From Chara braunii (lineage: Eukaryota; Streptophyta; Charophyceae; Charales; Characeae), in the NCBI GenBank assembly GCA_003427395.1, contig BFEA01000485.1, positions 217,069 through 263,981 on the forward strand: DNA of 46,913 bases. Direction: 5' to 3'. The position numbers and the translations under genes were made by a program. Positions 1-8,027 of the stretch are shown here, piece after piece. The notes beneath the pieces are model-generated. The model searched no databases and had not been told where the DNA came from. It saw nothing but the letters and a program-made list of their open reading frames with translations. Numbering within the stretch: position 1 is the stretch's first letter; each line of letters begins with the position of its first letter.

Positions 1-66
<66 letters not shown>

Positions 67-127
67 TGAAACCAAAAGAAAGTAGGGTCGCAAACACGCC
101 CTGAGTAACCGTCCCCTCATGCTCACG

Positions 128-163
<36 letters not shown>
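1..163. repeat. (GA)n microsatellites at the contig edge
   Basis: A (GA)n tract fills 1-62 and a second one lies at 131-163, separated by about 68 bases of unique sequence. Nothing coding is visible. Confidence 0.95.
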
Positions 164-164
<1 letters not shown>

Positions 165-244
165 CCAATAAAAGTAGGGATTTGGACTTGCAATTTCTCG
201 CATGACAGCACCACCATTGTAACAAACTCAGCTGTTTTCCAAAC

Positions 245-312
245 TAGCTAATCACGGACTTGAACCACTGGCTCTCTCAATATGAACGAGGCACTCTACC
301 AAGTAGTATCAA
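245..312 (-). tRNA. tRNA-like sequence (tRNA pseudogene or SINE head)
   Basis: Read on the minus strand, the stretch has a D-arm/box A-like motif (TTGGTAGAGTGCC), an imperfect anticodon arm whose 7-base loop would place CAT in the anticodon, and a box B-like GGTTCAAGTCC. The T stem pairs poorly and no clean 7-bp acceptor stem is visible. It is therefore more likely a tRNA pseudogene or the head of a tRNA-derived SINE than a working tRNA-Met. Confidence 0.35.
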
Positions 313-1463
313 CTGACCTGACTACCCAGATGGGGGATTCTCTTTTTTGCCTGGATGCGGCCTGTTTTGCCTGGATGGATGTCCAGCGAGACGGCGCACC
401 GCTCGCGGCAGCTCGCACGCCACGACACTGAAAAAATGGTTGGGAAACATGCTGGTGGTTTCCGTAAGAACTCAACTCTTCTTATCATTGGATCAGGGAT
501 TGCACTGGAATGGTGGGCGCCGGGCAGCCAGTTAAACCTTGAGGATTTGAACCGAACAGGTCTGCAGTCGACCTCGGCCGTCGCGGAGGAGCATACCACC
601 ACATGCTCTTCTACACTTCTCTCATCGCCCTCCTCCTCCTCCTCCTCCACCTGCTCCCTCTCCTTACCCTTCATCTAGCCTTTCCGCCCAACCCCTTTGT
701 CCCGTTGCCTTGTTCTCCTGCTAGTGACTCCGCTCCTCGTCTGCTGCTGTGAGAGCACGTGCCCATGTGTGTGTGAGAGAGAGATGACTCCTGGTTAACT
801 TTCGTCCTCTTCTTCCTTCTTCTTCCGTCGTCTTCATTGTCGTCCTCCTCCTCCTCCTACTCCTCCTCCTCCTACTCCTCCTCCTGCTAGTCCCATCCTC
901 TACCTCCTCTTCGTCTCTTCGCTCCTCGTCTGGTGTGCATGTGTGACAGAGTGAGAGAGAAGACACCTGGTTAATCCTTGTCCTCTTCTTCCCACTTCCT
1001 CCGTCACCGTCCTCTTTTCCCCCCGTCATCGTCGTCCTCCTCCTCCTAGTCCCATCCTCTGCCCATACTCTTCCGGCCGATCAAATGAAAACAACCTTCG
1101 TCCTTGCCATTCTCAACTACCCTTCTTCGGTTTTGCTCGTCAAACAAACAAGAAAAGCTCCCCTTTGAAGTTAGTGTCCTCGCCACTCTAAATCATAAAT
1201 AACTTAAAAATAAGTTTAAATAACTACTCATTCTCTCCGAAATGCAGCGATTCATACGCAACATGACTTGTCATTCTCTCCAACATCCTCTGCTTCATCA
1301 GCATCCACTCCAAAATTTCAGCCAAGAGCACCCTCCATGGCTAATATGTTGCTATCACTCGTTCGTGGTTTGCCAACATTCCCCCTCTCCCTGACTCTAT
1401 CTCCGTTTCTGTCTGCCTGACTGCCTGCCTGTCTGCCTGCCTGCATGCCTTCCTGCCTGCCTG

Positions 1464-1464
<1 letters not shown>
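313..1464. other. Intergenic low-complexity DNA, no supported gene
   Basis: Rich in pyrimidine triplets: (CTC/TCC)n near 625-660 and 845-895, and a repeated CTCCTCGTCTG..GTGTGAGAGAG arrangement around 735-960. Short frames exist on both strands but consist of low-complexity Glu/Arg or Ser/Thr runs and match no family I recognise. 1195-1235 is AT-rich. Confidence 0.6.

Positions 1465-1532
<68 letters not shown>
1415..1532. repeat. (CTGC)n followed by (CT)n microsatellite
   Basis: Degenerate CTGC/CTGT repeats occupy about 1415-1464 and pass into an uninterrupted CT tract at 1465-1532. This tract ends 15 bases before a library adapter, so assembly here is doubtful. Confidence 0.9.
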
Positions 1533-1535
<3 letters not shown>

Positions 1536-1547
1536 CTCATCATATTC

Positions 1548-1585
1548 CTGTCTCTTATACACATCTAGATGTGTATAAGAGACAG
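1548..1585. other. Nextera mate-pair junction adapter (two inverted Tn5 mosaic ends), artefact
   Basis: The 19-base Tn5 mosaic end CTGTCTCTTATACACATCT (1548-1566) is followed directly by its reverse complement (1567-1585), a perfect 38-base palindrome. This is exactly the circularisation junction of Nextera mate-pair libraries, and its translation (SYTHLDVYKRQ on the minus strand) is a well-known database contaminant. The sequence is not native, and bases to its left and right need not be neighbours in the genome. Confidence 0.97.
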
Positions 1586-1690
1586 TATATATCGTCAAAT
1601 AGAACTGCCCGGTAAACCGTAGGCAGAGAGGGAGAAGAGGACAACAAACGAGGGGCTGTGACAAACTGTTTTATATATATTTATTTTTTA
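1586..1690 (-). repeat. Body and AT tail of a short U2-headed dispersed repeat (copy 1)
   Basis: On the minus strand this follows the U2-like head without a break. It contains a segment (about 1594-1650; plus-strand motifs GCCCGGTAAACCGTAGGCAG and GAAGAGGACAACAAAC) that recurs almost identically at 19812-19873. Both copies end on the minus strand in a GACGATATATA tail. The left end of this copy is cut off by the adapter at 1585. A SINE-like retroposon is the likeliest reading, by inference. Confidence 0.55.
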
Positions 1691-1754
1691 ATCAGATATT
1701 AAACTGATCAGAACAGATACTACACTTGATCTTAGCCAAAAGGCCGAGAACATA
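1691..1754 (-). ncRNA. U2 snRNA 5' domain (truncated, probably pseudogene or SINE head)
   Basis: The minus strand reproduces the conserved first ~60 nucleotides of U2: TTCTCGGCCTTTTGGC, the branch-point-recognition segment with GTAGTA (in AAGTGTAGTATCTG), and AGTTTAATATCTGAT. Compared with canonical U2 I see a change at the extreme 5' end and G for the usual A/T in GTTCTGATCAG. Homology stops right after ATCTGAT: stem IIa, the Sm site and the 3' stem-loops are missing and replaced by an AT-rich sequence. No plant USE element or TATA box at the expected spacing is evident upstream (1755-1830). It is thus unlikely to be a functional U2 gene. Confidence 0.85.
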
Positions 1755-2426
1755 TATTCTAAACTAGAAGAAAGAGAGAAAAAATGGAAACATCCATCCC
1801 CTTGATTGTGAGAGGTAGGTATTTTTGCAGGGGTCCCCTGTGCAGGTTTTGGAGTAGGTGGATTTGAGAGCAGGACATCATAGTTTAAACCACCGCCATA
1901 AACTCCGAACCTAATTTTGCCGAGGCGGAGTAGAACTGCACACCAAGTTTTGGCCGAATCGCCAGCGCGGCGTTTTTTTTTTGTTTTGTGAAAGCTGGTG
2001 CTGCCAGCCGTTTTGGTTCGGTAGCGTCCTCCCTCCACTGTCCTCCAAAGAATGCGGTACAGGTTATAATTACGACTTCCAGCCCGAAAGGCAGTGGCGG
2101 TCTAAAAACCGCTAGTACGTGACCCCAACCTTGCAGAAAGCTTTTGTCGCCACAAGCAAAACTCGGAGGCATCGCGCGGCCGGCCCGCTGTTGAAAAAAA
2201 AAATCGGCGGCCTCCAAAGTGGTGTGGGTTTCATGCTGACGCCAGCGGGCCAATATGTGGTGTACTGGTGCTTTAACCGTTTAAGAGTGTAACGGAAAAA
2301 AAAAAAAAAAAAAGACACTCCAAGGAAAAAACTGGAAACCTAGTCTAGCATCCCTTACAAAGGTATACTGAGTCCAACCCTCTCCTGAAACAATCATTTA
2401 GTCAAAAATTCAAAAAAGGATATTTC
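1755..2426. other. Intergenic, no supported gene
   Basis: Several minus-strand frames are open here but look like random readings of unique sequence, with T or A runs at 1973-1982, 2196-2204 and 2295-2312. I recognise no protein family, RNA or repeat. Confidence 0.5.
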
Positions 2427-2687
2427 TATTTTTTTTAACGAAATTGAAACCAACTAAATTGGCCTGATTGTGGTCAATTTTTTTTGCTTTTGAGGGTACG
2501 GCGTTCTTAAAATGTTGTACCCCCCCTGGGCTCCAGCTACATCCAAGTGCATCCAGCCCCCTGGACTCCAGCTAAATCCAGATATATCCAGAGTGTAGGG
2601 CGTTTTACCTGTACCCTCAAAAGCTGAAAACTCTGACCTCAATTAGGCCAATTTAGGCAATTTCAATTTCGTTCAAAAAAAAAAAAA
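2427..2687. mobile_element. Foldback/MITE-like element with long inverted repeats
   Basis: Left arm (about 2427-2500) and right arm (about 2605-2687) are reverse complements over roughly 70 bases. Both contain AACGAAATTGAAA, CTAAATTGGCCT and GCTTTTGAGGGTAC, and are capped by a T run on the left and an A run on the right. The 105-base loop holds two direct copies of a CTGG(G/A)CTCCAGCTA(C/A)ATCCA unit. No transposase and no certain target duplication can be seen because the ends lie in homopolymers. Confidence 0.75.
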
Positions 2688-2699
2688 GTCCATTTGGCG

Positions 2700-3455
2700 A
2701 AATCGATGTTCTCAGACTGTATATGGAATTGTGACCATGTTAAACCACCAGTACTTCCTAGAGTCGTTCCCATTAACGCGCCACGTATTTAGGAAATGTA
2801 TGGGCTACTACAGGAGTGCCCAAAGTCATCATAGAAACGTTTCTACTCTTTTTTTTTTTCCCGCGGCTGATAGCTGGGCCAAGTACTGGTGGTTTAAACT
2901 CTGTGAGTACCTTTGATTGTTGCACATTGTGGTCACAGAATAGGCATAGAATATGCAGTCGATGCATATGAACCATGGCTACGATCTCGACGTCCGGACC
3001 GCCATCCGGACGGTCTGGATTCAGTCCGGAATCCAGATGTCCAGTCTGGAAGGTCCTGATCTGGCAAATTTCGAGAAAAAAAAAAAAACAAAAAAAAACG
3101 GTCCAGGACCCTTCCCCATTGAGGCGCCAAGCCCCCAAAATTGTNTTNGGGGTTTTTCAGGCCCGTTTATGCTTTTTTGGCGGGTCCGGACATGCTCTCT
3201 CTCTATAGCGATTTATTAGACAACCCCAATTTTTTAATTATTAATAATTCATTACCTTTTATTAGTTCTTAAAGTCTTTTTTTAAGCTTTTTATAGTTTT
3301 TGACTTTTAACTTAAGTTTGGTTAGGAATTCTGACATGACTCTGAGGCAAAAGTGGTTTGCATNTAACGGCAACAATGACAAGCATCTCTTTGGTGCTCT
3401 TATCACCAAGGAACAGCAGGATTTCACAGGATGTTTTCACACCCAAACAAACAAA

Positions 3456-3458
<3 letters not shown>
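2700..3458. other. Intergenic; CCGGA-rich palindromic patch and ambiguous bases
   Basis: Between about 2990 and 3065 short palindromes built on TCCGGA and the complementary GGACCGCC/GGACGGTC pair could fold into a cruciform. A-rich runs follow at 3077-3098. Single Ns at 3145, 3148 and 3364 mark low base quality. No gene is supported. Confidence 0.4.
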
Positions 3459-3492
<34 letters not shown>

Positions 3493-3704
3493 ATGTGCCA
3501 AAGGAGGAGGAGATAGAGAAGAAGATAACAATAACGACAATGGTGATGATGATGATGAACGAAGGTCAGGAAGAAGAGAAGGTGACAATGAAGGCAAGGA
3601 TCATAGCAACAGCAGCAGCAACAACAACCACCACGATGACATCGCCAGTTCTCCCAACAGCAGCAGTAGAAGCAACAACATATCGACAGCACCCAATCAC
3701 ACTA
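3459..3704. repeat. Poly-A run followed by trinucleotide-rich low-complexity DNA
   Basis: About 30 As (3459-3490) precede a purine and CAA/CAG/GAT-rich stretch. One plus frame would encode an Asp/Asn/Ser-rich peptide (runs such as DDDDER and SSSNNNHH). All three plus frames are open because of the composition, so I do not call a gene. An exon remains possible. Confidence 0.5.
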
Positions 3705-3790
3705 CCGTCTTCACCCGAATAAAACGCCCGGTCTTTTACCACTGTATCTAGACTGGAAGTTGCCCCATGATTGCCATTCGGTTGACCTAC
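3705..3790 (-). repeat. Degenerate copy of the 5166-5250 sequence
   Basis: Matches 5166-5250 in the same orientation with roughly three quarters of positions alike; shared blocks include AACGCCCGGTC and GGAAGTTGCCCCA/AGAAAGTTGCCCCA. On the minus strand the 5166-5250 copy stays open (GNFLSGDRDNDRAFY), while this copy has an indel and a stop, so it looks like the decayed one. Confidence 0.6.
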
Positions 3791-4065
3791 CAGACGTGAT
3801 TCGCCACATGGGCCTGCAACTATTTCTATTGATCAACTCTCCTCCTAATTTTCTGCACTTTAGTGTTGAAGCGATCCAAGCAGCACGGCTCCAAACCCTG
3901 CTGAATGTGTGGCGTCCCAGGATTTGACGAGGTGTCACATCTACATTCCACAGAGCTCCAGTGAAAGCCTGGAAGTCTGAAAAACTTAGTTCTCACAGCA
4001 GCAAAGGGAGTCCGTTCTCACAGCACCAAAGTGGTTCTGAGACACGTCTCTGCCGACATGCAGAA

Positions 4066-4074
4066 ACACACACA

Positions 4075-4146
<72 letters not shown>
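4066..4146. repeat. (CA)n(GA)n compound microsatellite
   Basis: CA repeats at 4066-4091 run directly into GA repeats at 4092-4146. The same CA-to-GA compound design recurs at 5019-5094. Confidence 0.95.
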
Positions 4147-4150
<4 letters not shown>

Positions 4151-4766
4151 GGAATGGTACTGTCAACATCACGCCTTTGTCCATATACGAGAACCCCGTT
4201 GGATGGGGTGGTTCGGTCGTCACAGACTCGTCAGCGATCGCACACTTATTTTTCGAACATTTAATTTAAGGCCGATAGAATCGACTAGTCATTGTAACGC
4301 CCTTCAACGTGAAGTGCGTCAGCAGACTCAGGACACACTCGGTCATGCCTTTTCCTGAGCATGCCGGTGCGAAACCTACAGCGCATTGGAACATTGCGCA
4401 CGCCCTTCCCCGTGGAAAGACCCACATGATGCGGACATTGAGGCTTTGCCCATTAAAAAAAAAAGAAAAAAAAGATGGCTTTGTCCATAAACAAACCACC
4501 AGCGTGAGAACGCTATGTGGTGGCCCGTACATGAACCGAACTACCGCACAGCGCTCAAATTAAAAAAATAAATAAATAAATAAAAATTCAAAAAACTTGT
4601 ACAATGATCCATCTTGGCTGTGGCTCTTGTGAAGACGCCTGCGTCTGTGCACGCACGGCTCAAACTTCAAACAGCATAACGATCACAAGTCTTTTTTTTT
4701 TAAATTGGCAGGTTAGCCTAACCCCTGAGAAACCGGATACCCTGCACTTGAAATTGTGACGTTAAC
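4147..4766. other. Intergenic or 3' flank of the TPR gene; short direct repeat
   Basis: No coding sequence is supported. A duplicated motif (TTAGCCTAACCCCTGAGAA near 4713 and TTAACCTAACCCATGAGAA near 4762) overlaps the end of the TPR gene. AAAT repeats occur at 4563-4585. Confidence 0.5.
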
Positions 4767-4952
4767 CTAACCCATGAGAATTCGCAGTGCGTTCCTCAAT
4801 CTACAGAGCCGTTGTGTTGCCTCCTTGTTATTGGGATTGAAGCGTAGAATCTTCTCCAGGTCTTCTATTCCAAGCTTGTATTTCTCCATCGTTTCGTACA
4901 ATATTGCACGTTTTTCCAACGCTGCAATGCATGTCGGTTNCAGCTCCAGCAC
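4767..4952 (-). CDS. Last exon of a TPR-domain gene (same gene as 14091-15152)
   Basis: On the minus strand the exon begins after a pyrimidine-rich tract ending in CAG at 4955-4953 and ends at TAG (4769-4767). It encodes a TPR-type helix pair: VLELxPTCIAALEKRA, then ILYETMEKYKLGIEDL and EKILRFNPNNKEA, with the usual small and aromatic positions. One N at 4940 hides a residue. Exon phase is 0. Joined to the donor after ...AVQDCTK at 15152 (also phase 0) it gives an uninterrupted TPR consensus across the splice, so I infer that both exons are from one gene. They now lie on opposite strands 9 kb apart with a LINE between them. TPR superhelices bind partner proteins; no specific partner can be deduced. 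A small exon with a possibly different acceptor is the main uncertainty. Confidence 0.75.
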   Translation of the reverse strand: MLELXPTCIAALEKRAILYETMEKYKLGIEDLEKILRFNPNNKEATQRLCRLRNALRILMG

Positions 4953-5018
4953 CTGAACGGCCAAAGCAACAAATGGAAACCGAGGGTCGTTTTGCGTTGG
5001 TTATCATCATTCAAATAA

Positions 5019-5027
5019 ACACACACA

Positions 5028-5094
<67 letters not shown>
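5019..5094. repeat. (CA)n(GA)n compound microsatellite
   Basis: CA repeats to about 5044, then GA repeats to 5094. It lies in what would be intron just upstream (minus strand) of the TPR last exon. Confidence 0.95.
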
Positions 5095-5095
<1 letters not shown>

Positions 5096-5275
5096 CTACG
5101 GGGAATGCCCCACCCGATGGCCATCTATGATCTGTCCGGCCCGTACCCGGCAGATATACAGGCTTCCGTCTCCACCCAAGTAGAACGCCCGGTCATTATC
5201 GCGGTCTCCAGACAGAAAGTTGCCCCAAATACAGACAACTATCATGACCGAGCGGGGAGCGTTCTAATACGGTGA
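5095..5275 (-). other. Possible exon or element fragment encoding a Gly/Asp-rich peptide
   Basis: The minus strand is open for about 46 codons (WGNFLSGDRDNDRAFYLGGD, then GSLYICRVRAGQIIDGH, ending in TAG at about 5104) right beside the GA tract. It has a degenerate second copy at 3705-3790. I do not recognise the family; the GGDGSLY pattern resembles a beta-propeller blade, but one blade is too little to name. It could be a captured exon in a dispersed repeat. Confidence 0.3.
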
Positions 5276-5945
5276 CGACGGTTCGCGGGGATATCCTGCA
5301 ATGCCCCCCAATTCTTCTCTCCATGCTGGTGGTGATCAGAGTCACTGAGCCTTCAATAATTCAATTCCATTTTTTTTCAAAGGCTGCCTCACGGTCAAGG
5401 CAACAACAGTGGAGAGACAAAGTTTTTTTCCACAGAAAATTAACAAGAAAGCCGCGAGGATATCTGCCCTCGGCATGACCCTTAGGGGCCCCTACAGCAA
5501 GTAAATGCCCGCTAACTGAAGGCGGACCCCGCATCTCAGTGAGGCCGGAACCCATCAATTTTGCACAGCCTTGGTTACGACCGCCTTGCTCGTAAGAATC
5601 AGAAATATTTGTGAGCCTTCTAGGCTCTTCCTGCAGCGTGGGGAAAAGCAGGGAACACCGCACGTTTGTGCCAGTGGGTGGTTGGGCATGCTCAACCAAA
5701 TCGGTCCCAGTCCACTGTCTGAATGGGCCTGGGAGTGGACACTTTGGCCCTAAAGCCTCCTTCTGACAACTTGCGGATTCGGTTTCTCCCGTCTTTTTCA
5801 AGAGTAATTGGAGCGACTCCTTACTCTCAAAACATGGACGTGATTTTTTCAGAGTAGTGGAGGTATACCCACAGGCTACTTCATCATTCTTTTAAAACTG
5901 AAATTGGAACGGAGGGTCGAGGAGAATCTCCCAGTAGGAGCGCAA
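5276..5945. other. Intronic/intergenic, nothing recognised
   Basis: Frames on both strands are short and lack recognisable domains. No RNA, repeat or splice evidence stands out. Confidence 0.45.
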
Positions 5946-6260
5946 GTGGTTGGACATGAGAACAGCGAGTAGTTCTCTACGGATGGACAGACCCCCCCTC
6001 AATTTTCCTGTGATTATTATCAGAGTCAGTGGACTCTCCTGTGATTATTAGAGCCAGTGGAGATCAGTGAGTACTTCTCTACGGATGGACAGACCCCCCT
6101 AAAAAGTAGTAAAAAGTTAAAAACTGGTTGGACATGAGAACAGCATCATTCGCTGTTTCAAAAAAAAAAAAAAAAAAAAAAAAGCATCATTCCCTGTTTA
6201 TTTTGTCAATTTCCGTACGTTCCGCGAATAAACATCATGTTTCAAAAAAGCATCATGGGT
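5946..6260. repeat. Local duplications and poly-A
   Basis: GGTTGGACATGAGAACAGC occurs near 5948 and 6128. CTTCTCTACGGATGGACAGA (or a one-base variant) occurs near 5970 and 6075. CTCCTGTGATTATTA with AGAG(T/C)CAGTGGA is duplicated near 6008-6062. A poly-A of about 24 bases lies at 6160-6183, and GCATCAT follows A runs at 6184 and again at 6249. This is slippage-type duplication just outside the LINE. Confidence 0.7.
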
Positions 6261-8027
6261 GGTGCGCCTTTTGGGAGGAGCGGCGTTAGCGGGCGAGCAG
6301 CGTTAGCGCTCCGCTGAAGGCCGTCGCCCGACGCGAGTAGCATGTTGGGCGCTACCGGGCCGTCCCTCCCGCCGACGTGACGGGATACGGAATACGCGCC
6401 GCACTCTACCTCTTCGGGAGAGGGGCTATGCCCGCCCGCGGTTGTCGTTCTCCTGGTAGTCCGATAGTTAGAGTAGGAGTAGTGGGAACTGGTGATGGTA
6501 AACCCAGTTACTACGAGTAACTTACACGTGGTAAGTGAAACTATAATGGCTATTCGGTATGGTTAATCCAACTCCTGCGTGTAATCTGTACACGTGGTGG
6601 CCCGCTCTCATCCAGCTTGGCAGTGGCGTTCTGCCACCTACGGAGGTAAATCCCTGAGTAACCCGAATCCTCTCTGCAGGGGTAATGGGCGAGAGGTGAT
6701 GGTGAATCTTTTCACTGCGGTAAGGTGGTGACCGGAGTTGTCCCGGAGGGAGCAAATTNCCGACAANGCACAGTGGCGGATGGCGAAACCAAGCCCTTGC
6801 TGCCAAGTCGGAGCNAGGTCTTTAAGCATCTCTGGAGATCAGAGAAGTAGCGTATGGTAAATAGGGTTAGAGAGTCTTCAACTTGGTCTAAGCGCGGTAG
6901 ATATTGCACAGACGCGCACTAGGGCATCGAGATCGGCTGTTGTCGAACCTACCACAGGTATCACACTAGCGGGAGGGGGAAGGATCGACCGTGACAACTG
7001 AGGGGACTCTAGTCGTAATTCATGAACGAGGTCGCAATTATGCACTTCGGGAAGTGGATGCCACGAGAAGGCGTGAAGAGTAAGTAAAGGAAGTGCAAGT
7101 TCTGCAGCCCGAATCTGGGGCGTGACTCCAGTTTTGAGAATACGCAGTAGTTCACAAGGCCGTATCTGGCAGGGAATACAGTCACGTGCAAACGCCCTGG
7201 TAAGTGCTGGGGGTGAATTGCGCGATGTGCTCGACAATAGAAAGCTCTCCTGCGGCAGCCTGATTTGGTGTGCGTTTTAGAAAATCGTGGGGGGGGGTAA
7301 GTAGGCGCGGAAGATCTTGCATAAGTGGAACACGCTCAGCAGCCAAATCTCGATTTCCCGCACATCACAGGCGAAGTTTTTTTTTGTTTTTTTTTTTTTT
7401 TTTTTTTGGGAGAGATCTGGAGGGAGCGAGGGGACGGAAGGCAGCCGGGAATGTTGTTAGGTGCATAAGTTCTTTAAGGTCCCTGCGATGGGCTGCACGA
7501 GGAGCTAGCACGGAAAGTACTTGTTCCTCAACCCGATCTTGGGTATTGGGCATAGCACGGTAGTCCGGAAGATCAGCTGCGATAGAGCAGACTGAATTCA
7601 GTCGATGACACGGACACGGGCAGATGATCTGGGAGGATGATGGTGCGAATACGCGGGAAGAATAACATAATTCGTACGTCCTGCAATCCTTAGCTTGGCC
7701 TGTCGCATACGATTGTTCCGGAAATTGCCAGTCTAAGTTCTGGCGGTGGAAAGCATAGAGCGGGAGCGTCCAACAGCTGCCTCTGGAGTCGGGGAGTCGG
7801 GAAACGACCACTCTGGGGCGTTAGGTGAGAATGGGAGACGGTTGAGAGGAATTTAATACCACGCTGCTAAGCACCACCTACGGAATTGGGGAGTCGAAGA
7901 CAGTGTAAGGTTGGTACAAAAGGAGGGGAGGCACAGCCGAACGTCACTGGTTGCTATCACGAAGGGTGGTTACACAAACAAGTTGAAGGGGCAGCCTAGT
8001 GAACACTTGAAAGCCAAAGGGTGAACT
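6261..8027 (+). other. Probable LINE 5' untranslated region
   Basis: A GC-richer stretch without open frames extends from about 6261 to the LINE ORF1 start. It contains Ns at 6759, 6767 and 6815 and a long T run at about 7377-7407. Its position and base composition suggest the 5'UTR of the L1 element, but no 5' target duplication could be matched, so the true 5' end is unknown. Confidence 0.4.

Noticed and set aside
1341-1664. 107-codon minus-strand frame
   Set aside because: Its centre is the translated Tn5 mosaic-end palindrome and a GA-repeat Arg/Glu run; a library artefact, not a gene.
1691-1754. Functional U2 snRNA gene
   Set aside because: Only the first ~60 nt are present; stem IIa, Sm site, 3' stem-loops and plant USE/TATA promoter elements are absent.
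3431-3751. Asp/Asn/Ser-rich protein
   Set aside because: All plus frames are open because the DNA is simple trinucleotide repeat; no start context or splice evidence.
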